From assembly GCA_037013495.1 (NCBI GenBank), contig CM072811.1, positions 52,113,452 to 52,177,451 of the forward strand: DNA of 64,000 bases, given 5' to 3'. Below, in pieces: positions 13,967 through 24,982 of this stretch; position 1 is the first letter of the stretch, and every line of letters begins with the position of its first letter. The position numbers and the translations under genes were made by a program. Below the pieces are notes generated by a model. That model was not told where the DNA came from. It searched no databases and saw nothing but the letters and a program-made list of their open reading frames with translations. Source of the DNA: Hippophae tibetana. Taxonomy: Eukaryota > Streptophyta > Magnoliopsida > Rosales > Elaeagnaceae.

Positions 13967-15984
13967 GCAGGTAGTTGGTTGTATGTGATATGAATTCATT
14001 GGGAAGCTTAATATTTTGGTTCACTAGTTTGTAGATCGTATGGATAATTACTACAGTTTAATGTCAAGTTCTCCGTAACTTCCTCAAGATACTGCTTATA
14101 CTCTTAATCAATCAAAAACATACAACGAATAATAGAAACGAGCTGGTTAAATGCACTTAAATCTGAAATTGTCGTGTTAGTCATTACAACTCCTATGATT
14201 TAATTGGCCAAACGCTTTAGTTTATTCCTCTAATTATAACAGTGATTTCACAAGTAATTAAAGTGTAAGATAATTAAATGGTTTTTAATACCTTTTTATT
14301 CTTAACATTAATTTTTTTATATCCCCAACTAACAAATTGAATAAATCAAAAAGAGATTGGAAAAAAATAGCAAAAAGAAAAAGAAAATATAATATAAGGT
14401 GAATCATTTATCTTTCCAAATTTGTTTATAATTTTTATACCATTCAATTATGTTAAATGTTTTTAATTCAGTAGTATATTTATAATATATCATATTCTCA
14501 AAAATTGAAAATATGAAATTAGAGTTAGACTATACCAACACAGGAGGGAAAATTGATGTGAAACATTGAAAGAACATGGTTTTTTTTTTCTTTCTGATAT
14601 TGAGAAGAAGATCGTATGTTTATCACTGTTAATTTTTTACATGAAATTTAAAAATATGATTAATGTTGCATTTTCTTGTAAACTAAGGGATATAAGATAC
14701 CCAATTCACAAATTTAATGACTAAATTATTTTTTAAGACAAGTATAAGAAGATTTTGCACATCCTAATTTTTTGGGATAAGTAATAGAGAAAAACGTTAT
14801 AAAAATTTCTTAAATTATGTTATTTGTTTTCATTAATCTATAAATTGAATGATGTTATTTATTCTCATGCTTATAATAAGTGATTAATTAAAAATAAATA
14901 GTATTATTTTAATATTTTTTTTATTAAATTTAAAGTAATTAAGTATGATTGAAATACGAGTTTTTAACAATAATAAAATGATAATTAATATGAAAAAAAC
15001 TTCCCAACATATTTGTTTTAATATTTGTTAATTTTTATTATTTTATTATAATATTTTATTTAATTTTTAATTTTTATTAAAAATTAAAAACATATTTAAA
15101 TAATTTTTTGTTTGCATATTATTATTGTTAATTTTTTATTAAAAATAAATTTTATTTTTATCATTATTAGAGATTCCTATTTTAATCACTTAAAAATAAT
15201 AATATTATTTATTTTTAATTAATTTTTTTCTTAAGTAAGAAATTAATTTATATTATTTATAATTTAAAGTATTAAATACTTTAATCTAATAATTCTGTTG
15301 GGAATTTTAACCTAAATAATATTGCATTGTTTCTTCAAAAAAATAAAAAATAAATAAATAACTATTAAACTGTCATATTAATTTTTATTTTTTGTTTGAG
15401 TATTTTTTTGTAAATATCATTGGTTTTATTTTTCTTTTGGAAAAGTGTAAACGTCTCAAATGACAGATGTATTCTTTTAATACCATGACATGGGTCAGCT
15501 TCTATAGTTTTAAATTCAATTCTTTTTAACCATGTATTGTCTACAATAAACACCCATTTATGTTTGTTTTGAAAATTATTTTAAGTATTTAATTTAATAG
15601 TATTAGGATTAAGATATTTATTTTTTATAATAATATGATTAAAATTATCTAACCTAACAATATTAGAATTATAAGTCTTTTTACCCTTCGAGTCTTTGTT
15701 GGCATTCTCGTATACAAAACATGAGTTTGTTAATTTTATTTAGTATATTTATTTTATTTTTATAAAATTAGTTACTAATAATTATCACACACATACATAA
15801 TTAGATATATTTTGCATATGAGTATATTTACACACACTACATGGTTGTTTTCCTAGTATTTATGTTGAGTTGAGTGTTGTGTATTTCAAATGTTTAAATA
15901 GAAAATTAGATTTTTGATGTCTTGATAGACCCCTTGATGACCCTACAATGGGTTGAGGAGGGCTTATTGAGGTATCTTAGAGAT
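13967..15984. other. Gene-free AT-rich region after VPS32
   Basis: Probable VPS32 3' UTR to about 14120. The rest is AT-rich with scattered mixed-composition stretches (14500-14760, 15660-15960). No frame has codon structure or family similarity that I recognise. Confidence 0.5.
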
Positions 15985-16300
15985 ATAAAGTAGATAATAT
16001 AATCTCTATCTTATATCTTATTTGTTATCTTTAATAAGTTTATGATATAATGTTGTCTCATTTTATTTAAATATTATTTCATATCATTCATCTAATTAAG
16101 ATTGTAATTCTAATAAAACTAACTATATATTGTATAATTTTTCTTATTAAGGTTATATTATAAATTATTATTTATCATATTTTTGTATTATTACTTGTGT
16201 CATTTAAATCAATTATAGACAAATAAAATATCTCAATTAATATCGTTTTATTGTTATCTTATATCTTTAAAAATTAAGTGAGATAAGATGTTATAGGGAT
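15985..16300 (+). repeat. Dispersed AT-rich repeat, family A, copy 2
   Basis: Block-by-block similarity to 7282-7605: CTCATTTTATTTAAATATTA, AAGATTGTAATTCTAATA, TTATATTATAAATTATTA, then ATCTCAATTAATATCGTTTTATT. The left end has ATAATCTCTATCTTATATCTTAT and the right end GTGAGATAAGATG, so the ends look inverted (ATCTTAT / ATAAGAT). This points to a MITE-like origin. It is followed by GGGATGGCAATGG, a phrase common in plant dispersed repeats. Confidence 0.55.
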
Positions 16301-17454
16301 GGCAATGGATTGGATCGAATCTAATATGATTTAGTGATGATCAGATTTGATTAGTTGTTTAAAAAATCCAAATTGGATTTGATATACTTTGTTACATGGA
16401 TCAGGTGTTGATATATTGATCAATAGAGATCCATGACTCAATATGAATTGTTTCAATTTTATTTATCTTTATTTTTTTCTAAAATTAAAATATTATTTGA
16501 GACAGTATATTATATATTTTAAATTAATAAATTATATAAAATATTAAAAAAAATAAAGAATATTATATATTGGTAAGAAAACACTCTTATTTTTTTAGAG
16601 ACTTTCTTGTTTGTTTCTAATGAATATACTTCAATTTTTATATATTTTTCATTAATGTTATAATTATATAAATTCCAAACCAAAAAAATCATTACTTGTT
16701 ATAATAATAATAATTATTATTACATTATTAACTTGGTCTATCTAAATTTTAAATTGAGGATGATTTACATATTCATTTAAAGTTAATGAGATTTTTTTAT
16801 TTAATTATAAAAATATAAAAATATATAAATAGTCATAAATATGATGATATTTGAATATGAATTAAATTTTTTTAAGTAATAATAGATAGGTTTATGAAAA
16901 TTTTAGAAGAGTAAAGGTTAAATTTATAAAATTGTAAAAGTGAGAAATTTTAAAAATTATTCTTAATGTAAATTTTTTTCAAATAAATAGTTATAAAATT
17001 TAGAAAAGAATATTGAAAATTTGTAATTTTTTAATTCTAAAATTACTATTTTAAAATATTAAGATTTGAATCAATCCATGTATCAATCTCACCGTCGATT
17101 TAAAAAGGATATTTTTAATCTTATCTGAAATATATCACATAATATATATATATATATATATAATTTTAGTTAATCTTTTTGCCATCACATATTAAGATTC
17201 TAGAATAATGTTATTTAATGGAGATTTGCATAATAACATGTCATTTGGTTCAACCATGCTTATTTAAACTTTTACAATCTTCTAATGAAAGGCAAGAATG
17301 TTGACCTGTAAATTATTATATATATTCTATTTAGAGAGATAATAGAGAATGAGATTGAATTATTAGAATTTGATAATATATATATATACATGTAATTACA
17401 TAAGTTATAAGAATATAATAATAAATACATAATTAAATTTAAAATTGATGACAT
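16301..17454. other. Gene-free region
   Basis: 16300-16450 is moderately complex with repeated GGAT and GATCAG words; the remainder is AT-rich. No gene is visible. Confidence 0.45.
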
Positions 17455-17640
17455 TGTAATATCATGGTAGAGTTCGATCTGAATTTCTTATATTTGTAAG
17501 TATACTCTTCAAATCCAGTTTCTAAATGCGAGATTGACTCAAGATTCGGTCACTGTATATCAAGGTTCGAATACTATTAAAATTAGACTCTATATCATAC
17601 TTTATTCTCAAATACTAAAAAAAAAAAAAAAAAAAAACAA
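17455..17640 (+). mobile_element. SINE-like or retroposed segment with A20 tail
   Basis: A block of about 160 bases of mixed composition contains GGTTCGAATAC at about 17562, close to the RNA polymerase III B box GGTTCGANTCC. Upstream is a tRNA D-arm-like TGGTAGAGTTCGA at about 17465, and the block ends in about 20 uninterrupted A residues. A box-to-B box spacing is longer than usual and no target-site duplication was seen, so this is a tentative SINE-like call. Confidence 0.35.
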
Positions 17641-19535
17641 TCACAGTTGAAAATTTAAATGGCGCGCGATGAAAAGTATCTGCACTAGCGTATAGATATG
17701 CCATTTTGTGGCCATCATAACCAGAAGATATGAATCCACTTGGTCTTCAATTGATGTGAAGCTTCATAGGTGGAAATTAAGGCACATGATTCATGACTAA
17801 TATCCGAATCAAATATCAACATCTAATCTCAACTTCCATAATTTCTATCTTTCCCCCTATCATACGCTTTAGACTTATGGGCGTTATCTTAATAGTTTTT
17901 AGTCAACTAAATGCTCAAAATTTCCCAATAAAAAAAAAAACCAATATTAATAACATACTTGTTTTTAACTCAATTGTTGATTTTATATTCATGTGATATT
18001 TTAATCCTTAAATTAAAAATATATGACTTAAACTTGATTAGTTAAAACAAGAACAAGTATAATCCTATTCCATAAAGCAATTAATTAGATTTTTAATTCA
18101 ATTTACTATGCAAAAACCATAGCTTGATGAAGCTTTTGATTTGCTATGAGTAGAGGAAAACTAGAGTCGTATATTTAAAGAATGATAATCTAAAAAATAA
18201 ATTTATAAGTTTTTTAAATTACTTTGGTTGAATGTTTGGGATAAAATCACACAGCATGTATGAAAGTCTTATATATGACAATATTGGGCTTCCATAAGCT
18301 AATATTAGATATATTGATGGGAAGGATTGTCAATATATATATATATATATATATATGCATTCGAGAATATATAATTGTGTTATGAGATGGAATTGTTTGG
18401 TAAATTCTCAGTAAGACACTACTACATAAACCTTTATAAATTTGTAATGCACAAGTGGACGAAACAAAGTTTGTGAGAAGACTTGAAACGACTTTAAGAA
18501 CACCGGAGACATCGTTTGGATTGATATGATACACCATGATAAATTTAAAATAAAATTATAATTTATATAAGTTTGTAAATACTTAAATTATTTTTCCTAA
18601 TAAGATTGATATTAACAATTACAATTACGGAAGTTTATGAGAGTCAAATGAGCTTATGTAGGCCCCACAGTTAAAATTCAAAGATAGTAACTAATCTATA
18701 CAAAATTAAAAGTTGATAATACAAAAGTTTTATAATAAATTAATAAAAATATTATTGTTTTTAAAAATTGTTAATTTACCTTTTACATAGTAAAAAAATT
18801 ATATTAATCTCAATTTTATCTAGAAAATTCATTAAGATTTTATAATTGAATTTTAAAATAATGTTTTACGTATATAGTTAATAGAATTTAATTCTCTTTA
18901 TTTGTTAACAATATCCAAAAAATTCGTTAGATAATCAATCAAAAATATTTTTATTCATCATTTTACACAAGAGTATGTAATTTAATTAAACAAGAAATCA
19001 CTAAAACCAATTATTTTAATATTACACAAGTTCATATAAGTTTTTTTATCTCTATATTTACTTATTTCAAAACATTTCAAATCTATCCTATAATTTCTTT
19101 TTTTTATAATAAATCATAATATTAAAATCATCTAATTAATGATTAGTTAATTAGAAGTAATAAACTCAAAATAAATTAGATAAATATGAGTAAAAAAAAT
19201 TAACATAGAAAATAAAGCATATTTCAAAATTAAATTAAATATTTTTTTAGAATAAAAAAAATTAGTTCAAATTAAAAATTAAATTTAATATAAACAAATT
19301 TACCATAATTTTTTTACAGAAATTGAAAAAAAAAATTGCCTGTAAAAGGAATTTAATTTCACGTTAATCTGTTTTGCTCCTGTATGTTTTTAATTTTATC
19401 TTTCCGCTGCCTGTCCTTTTTCTTTTCTTTTTTTCCTCTCGCAGACGCTCTCCCTGCTTCCGTTCCTCCCCGCCGTTCCCTCTTTATATATATACACTAT
19501 TTCTATTTTTCGTTTCCTTCTCTCATTTTTTCCTT

Positions 19536-19581
<46 letters not shown>

Positions 19582-21810
19582 GAAATCTTAATTTAAAAAA
19601 TATTAAGTCTTAATTCAATAAATTAAAATTAAAAAGTGAACAATTATAAAAAACAATTATGCAAGTGGTCAGCGACCAGTTTTAACTTCATTCTGTTTGT
19701 TAGACACTAAATAATTCAACTGCTTTGTTAAACACTATTAAATAAGCCAAACAATATATACTCAGACACGAAAAACGAAAAGCCTCCCTCAGATGAACTA
19801 CATACATAAAAATAATAATAATAATAATAAAGATATCGACCGAACATATTATAATGTAGATCCAAATGTTAGGCTATTGAAACTATGGCTCAGTGACGTG
19901 GACTTATAACACCTACCTAATTTGGTTACTTTGTTTGACGGTAACCACAAATTGTTGGGAAATTACACTACATATCACCCATTTCTCGCTGCTAATTAAT
20001 TAATTACTTTAATTTGTTTGTCATTAGTCAAAATGGGTCCAGTTATATTATATTTTCCAATATCAAAAGATTAATTATAATTCATGAGAAGAAAATTTTA
20101 ATTTTTAAGGTTAATTGATTGAAGTTAACAATGTAAATCAACCATGAAAACTATATTATAATATTAAAAAAGACAAACACTAATTAGATTACTAACGTTA
20201 AGTTGGGACACCTGAATTTCTTATTCCACTACCGCAATAATCTACGAAAATAACCATTTGTTATATAATAAATAAATAAATAAATAATCTACTGAATGTT
20301 TGAAATTTTTTGCAAGATAGTTTCACATAATTCCAAGAGGGGGTTTAAAATTTGAGAATCTTGTATTACCTGCCTTTTTATTTTAACTTTATTGTTACTT
20401 TTAACACATTATTATTATTATTTTATTTGCTTTCAAATATATAAAATTCATAAAATATTTAATAATTTTGATGATGTACAACCACTAAATCACTATTATC
20501 TTGTAAAAAAAAGTTATAAACAATTTATATTATTTTTAAATGTGTTTAAAAATAAAATATTTTTAACTACATGTTAGTTTTGAATATAAATATACTTGCA
20601 ATAAAAATAAACTAAAAAAGTATAAAAAGGAGTAAAAAATAAAAATACTCGACTAAAATAATAATAAAAATAATAAATTAAAACTTATAACGATAAAAAT
20701 AATACTTAATATAATTAGTTAATAAGTTAAAAATAATCAACAATATTATTTTATACTAAACATCGTTGAATTAAACGTAATTTAAATTAAATTATTATTA
20801 TTTAAATTTGTTTAATATAAAAATTGTCTAATTGAATCGTATTTAATATTATTAAAATTTTATTTTTATTATTATAAATTTTAAAGATATTTTTTTATTT
20901 TACCAAAAAAATTCTCATGTCGCACACAAAAAATGTATTTAAAATATGAAAACTTATATTCTTAACTTGTAATATTCAAGATTAATTTAAAAAAAAAAAT
21001 ATTAATTAATAAAAAAATATTTTAAAAATAAAAAATAACAACACTCAAAATACTTCAATTAAAAATTGTTACTAAGATGCACCATCACACAGGTGTAAAG
21101 TTATATAGACAGAATCGTTATTGATTATGCTTCGCGGAACCTTGAAAGTGACACCAACAACTTTTATGGGCTGAAACTACGGGATTTTCTGCAAAGTTTA
21201 ATGCCGCAAGTGTTTTTTTCTTTTTTCGAAAATGCATTTTGTTACCTGTTAAAATCAAATAATTCTCAAAAAAATGTTTACTAATTATAATTCAAAAATA
21301 ATTTCAATAATTTGCAAAAATAATGATGTATTTGCTCAATATTTAAAAAAAAAAATTTAAAACAAAAACTAAAAAACAAGACTTTCATGTTGTTTAATAA
21401 AATTATTTTTAAATTTTATTATTAAATTTATTTAATTTTCAATAATTTAAACCGTGTGACTTTGAAAGTATAGAAAATGTCCTTTTATTTTACTATTAAA
21501 TTATTTTTATTTAAATTTAAAGTTTAACATTTTTTTCCTCTAATTCCTTTTTAGAACAATTTAAACAATTTTCCTTATTTTTTTAATTATTAATGATACG
21601 ATAAACCAGAAATAATACATCAAATTTAAAGTTTTAAGCTACCATGACCAACTAATTACATGTATTTTTATATCTAAGAAATCTTATTTATTTATCTTTA
21701 AGTTAAAAATAATATTAAAAAAATTGAAAATATGAGACCTTGTCATATATAAAAAAATTAATTTAATTTAAAAAATAATAATAAAAAGTAATATTAGGTC
21801 TAAACACTTA
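17641..21810. other. Gene-free AT-rich region
   Basis: Islands of less biased sequence occur at 17640-17900, 18230-18540 and 21080-21220, but none shows a recognisable protein or RNA. Microsatellites: AT runs near 18337-18356 and 19539-19575, and (AAT)n/(ATA)n near 19810-19830. A pyrimidine-rich stretch lies at 19400-19535. The rest is A/T with short direct repeats. Confidence 0.5.
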
Positions 21811-21864
21811 GGTGACGTTTGGTTCGTGGAATCGAAATCAGAATCAGAATCAGAATGGAATGGA

Positions 21865-22037
21865 ATGGAAAGGAAACAATTTTGTTTGATTTGACCACTG
21901 GAATCAAGCTCGGAATCAGGATTATAGTGTTTGGTTTGCCACTGGAATGAAATGGAAAGGAAACAATTTTGTTTGATTTGACCACTGAAATCAAGCTCGG
22001 AATCAGGATTATAGTGTTTGGTTTGCCACTGGAATGG
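21865..22037 (+). repeat. Two tandem 87-bp units within the MITE
   Basis: Unit 1 starts near AATGGAAAGGAAACAATTTT at 21865 and unit 2 follows 87 bases later. Both run through TTTGATTTGACCACTG, AATCAAGCTCGGAATCAGG and TAGTGTTTGGTTTGCCACTGG with one or two differences, so the duplication is recent. The unit includes a copy of the terminal GTTTGGTT word. Confidence 0.9.
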
Positions 22038-22204
22038 AATGAAAAACGTTGTAAATGACCTTAATACCCCTATATGTTGTAAAGTTCAAATAATGTCATT
22101 TAATTATTATTTTTTCGTCAAACAAAATACATTATTGAAATCATTATTTTTCTAAATAATTATTGCTTAATTAAAAAGAAATATATTATTAAAATTATTA
22201 TTTT

Positions 22205-22765
22205 TCTAAATAGGGTTTAGGGTTTTGAGGTTTGGGATGTGAGATTTAGGGTTTAGGGATTTAGGATTTGGGGTTGTATTTGTAGGTTAAGGTTTAGAGT
22301 TAAAATTATTATTTTTCTAAAAATGGTTTGGGTTTTAGAATTTTGGATTTGGGGTTTAGGGTTTAAGGATTTGGAATTTGGGGTTTAGGATTTTGGGATT
22401 TATGTTTTAGGGTTTTGGGTTTTGAGATTTATGTTTTAAGGTTTAGGGTTTAGGGATTTGGGGTTTAGGGTTTTAGGATTTGGAATTTGGGGTTTTGGGT
22501 TTTGGGTTTTGGGATTTATGTTTTAGGGTTTTGGGTTTTGGAATTTATGTTTTAAGGTTTAGGAATTTTGGGTTTAGGGATTTGGGGTTTAGGGTTTTAG
22601 GTTTAGGGTTTAGGGTTTAGGGTTTTAGGATTTGGAATTTGGGTTTTGGGTTTAGGGTTTTGGGATTTATGTTTTAGGGTTTTGGGTTTTATGTTTTAAG
22701 GTTTAGGGTTTTAGGGTTTAGGTATTTGGGGTTTTGGGATTTAGGGTTTAGGGTTTTGAAATTTT
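22205..22765 (+). repeat. Degenerate telomere-like (TTTAGGG)n array
   Basis: About 560 bases made almost wholly of TTTAGGG, TTTTGGG, TTTGGGG and GATTTAGGG variants, including pure runs such as GGGTTTAGGGTTTAGGGTTT. The plant telomere unit is TTTAGGG. Here it is interstitial, on one strand only, inside a DNA transposon derivative. Irregular unit lengths (6-10 bases) and many GGATTTGG variants distinguish it from a true telomere. Confidence 0.9.
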
Positions 22766-23000
22766 GGGTTTGAGAATTTGGGATTTGAATTTAAGGTTAT
22801 TTTTTAAGTGAGAGTAAAATTGGAAAAAAAAAAGTTTAGATGAGAATGAAATCATGATTACCAAGGAGAGGAGAAGGAATTATGATTCCTTCTCTTTTAA
22901 GAATACGATTCCAATCCCCCTTTCATTCCGTCCAACCAAACACACAAAATGAAAGGAATCAATTCTGATTCCATTCTATTCTCTCCAACCAAACATGGGG

Positions 23001-24006
23001 TTAGGATTATATGAATGAGACATTAATTATATTACAATTGTAAGTGTAAGTGCAACAATCATGATATAAAATTACATAATAAATTTTTTGATAAGATAAA
23101 TTGTAATAATATGAACGTTGTTTTTAAAAGTTCTTCAAAATGAGTATATTATATTAAAGAAAGAAAAGGAAGAAAATTAAAAAAAGGGACGTTGGCATAT
23201 TATATTAAAAATGAAAAAAAAGATGGAACCATACAGACGAAAAATCAAAGTAGCAAAATCATGTTAAATATTCAATGTTGACTGCAGTGTAAATATTCGG
23301 CTTACGAATATAGTGTTTTTTTTTTTTTGTGTTTTATATATTTTTCAAACAGTGAAAACATCCTAGAGTTGTTTTCGAATTTTTGTTTTTTAATTCACAT
23401 AATTCTTAAAATTTGTAACTTCTAACATATTAATTAAATTATTATTTTTTAAAATATATATAAAAAATAATTTTTAAGTTACATGATCCAACAATCTCTT
23501 AATTTTATAACAATTTCTATGACTTTGTTGATTGCAAGAAGAGTTTGGTTCGGTCTAAAATTTGTTAAATAGATAATTAAATTTTCAGCGGTGATTTTAT
23601 TTTCAAACAATAGTTATTGCTCATTAAATTCTGATATGTACCAAGCAGAGAAAATTTATACCTTTCAGCTCTATTCTTCCTATAGTCATGTTGAATGAAC
23701 CAAATTTCGTTTTAAAACCCCCTTTGGTTGCCTTTTTCTTATGTACAGTGTGTATGAGCATTACACTTACATCATTCATATATATATAAAGTAAGATTGC
23801 AAAATATTACAAGATTTGTTTACTTTTTTATCACATCTATTTAGATTTAAATGAATATTTTTCTTTCTCCTCTTTCTCTTATTACTATTGTAATATGTGC
23901 AATGTTTTACATGCATATAATAAAGCATTTTGTCTTATAATAGATAAGATAGATGATTTATGTGGTTGATGTTTAGACAGACTTATTAACTCTTAATCTT
24001 ATATCT
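23001..24006. other. AT-rich spacer between the MITE and the CACTA element
   Basis: No open frame or element was recognised. It contains a T run near 23310 and short mixed stretches at 23500-23780. Confidence 0.4.
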
Positions 24007-24982
24007 CACTACTACAAAAATGGATATTTAAGTCGATACGTAAAGTCAGTTTTTTTCAAAAACCGACTTTAAATTAGTTTAAAATCGGTTTGATAAAGAA
24101 CCGACGCTATCCACGTAGGACGTAGCGTCGGTTCTAGGTGTTAACCGACGCTACGTTACGCTACGTAGAGTCGGTTGACGTGGCGAACCGACGCTACGTA
24201 GAGTCGGTTGACGTGGCGAACCGACGCTACGTAGAGTCGGTTGACGTGGCGAACCGACACTACACCTGGACGTAGCGTCGGTTGACGTGGTGAACCGACG
24301 CTATCCACGTAGCGTAGCGTCGGTTGGCACCTAGAACCGACGCTATCCACGTAACATAGCGTCGGTTCGACACGTCAACCGACGCTACACACGTGGATAA
24401 ATATTTTCTCTTCTTTCTTCCCAGACAAAAACTATTTTCAGCGTTCCAGAACTCTAAAAAATCGAAAACCTCCTCTTCCATTTCTCCTCCACTCTTTCTC
24501 ATTTTTCGGCCACCTACGACTACCATTTCCAACATCGGTTAGTGAGTTTTCTTCCTCTCTAACTAATCTTTTAGATCCCCTATTATTCATATTTTTTCCT
24601 GTTATTATGTGTTATTATTTATATGTATAGATTGTTGTATTATATATGTAGGTTTCTATTATAACATAAGGAGAAGAATATGACGATCTTGAATAAAATA
24701 GAACAAAACCATGGTAATTTTTCTGTTATTAATTAATATTTTATTTTTGAAATATTTGTATTATTTGAAATATTTGCTAAACTGATATTGATTTTTTTTT
24801 CTGCTCGAATACAGGTTGAATATGAATAAATTTAAAAAAAAACAAAAAAGTTAAAGTCTGTTCACCGCGTGAACCGACTTTAAACGTAAAGTCGGTTCAT
24901 CGCGTGAACCGACTTTACACTTTAATTCATTTAATTTAAAGTCGGTTAAAACCCGACTTTAATGCTCCATTTTGTAATAGTG
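24007..24982. mobile_element. Non-autonomous CACTA element rich in ACCGAC/GTCGGT palindromes
   Basis: The left end CACTACTACAAAAATGGA and the right end, read in reverse as CACTATTACAAAATGGAG, form an 18-base terminal inverted repeat of the CACTA (En/Spm) type. The 976-bp element has no transposase. Its left third (24060-24400) and right end (24850-24960) are packed with about 20 copies of AACCGAC/GTCGGTT in opposing pairs. Examples are the perfect hairpin 24887-24899/24905-24917 and nested GCGTCGGTT..AACCGACGC pairs. CACTA subterminal regions normally carry repeated transposase-binding motifs, and this is probably such a set. The middle (24410-24840) is single-copy-like DNA. Confidence 0.85.
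24160..24258 (+). repeat. Three tandem 33-bp units in the CACTA subterminal region
   Basis: Units start at 24160, 24193 and 24226 and read GCTACGTAGAGTCGGTTGAC then GTGGCGAACCGAC, with only the last unit varying at its end. Each unit contains GTCGGTT and AACCGAC in opposite orientation, so any two neighbours can fold back. Diverged units continue to about 24400. Confidence 0.95.

Larger units (their letters stand above)
21811..23000. mobile_element. PIF/Harbinger-like (Tourist-type) MITE with telomere-like core
   Basis: Bounded by TTA on both sides (21808-21810 and 23001-23003), the 3-bp target-site duplication typical of PIF/Harbinger elements. The left end GGTGACGTTTGGTTCGTGG and right end CCAACCAAACATGGGG are imperfectly inverted around a shared GTTTGGTT core. 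A second inverted AACCAAACACACAAAATG block lies 50 bases inside the right end. Inside are an 87-bp tandem duplication (about 21865-22035), an AT-rich spacer, a 560-bp TTTAGGG-like array, then GGAAT/ATTCC-rich DNA matching the left end in reverse. No transposase is present, so it is non-autonomous. Confidence 0.75.

Noticed and set aside
13520-13999. Continuous 148-codon + strand frame through VPS32 exons 5 and 6
   Set aside because: It reads through the 13610-13774 intron; the family protein joins the exons at GAG|GAT with canonical splice sites.
17562-17573. tRNA gene suggested by GGTTCGAA
   Set aside because: No cloverleaf can be formed around it and the spacing to the A-box-like motif is too long; at most a SINE-like remnant.
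18247-18537. Minus-strand 96-codon frame starting MVYHINPNDVSG
   Set aside because: It runs through a TA microsatellite and has no recognisable domain or splice context; I could not support it as a gene.
19374-19613. Overlapping + strand frames of 79 and 70 codons
   Set aside because: They are made of a pyrimidine-rich stretch and an AT microsatellite (repeating Ile-Tyr); no family resemblance.
22205-22765. True chromosome end or subtelomere
   Set aside because: The array is degenerate, short, on one strand, and enclosed within a MITE with target-site duplication; gene and repeat DNA continue on both sides.
24156-24535. Minus-strand frames of 64 and 91 codons
   Set aside because: They arise from the 33-bp tandem repeats of the CACTA element (period divisible by three), not from a gene.
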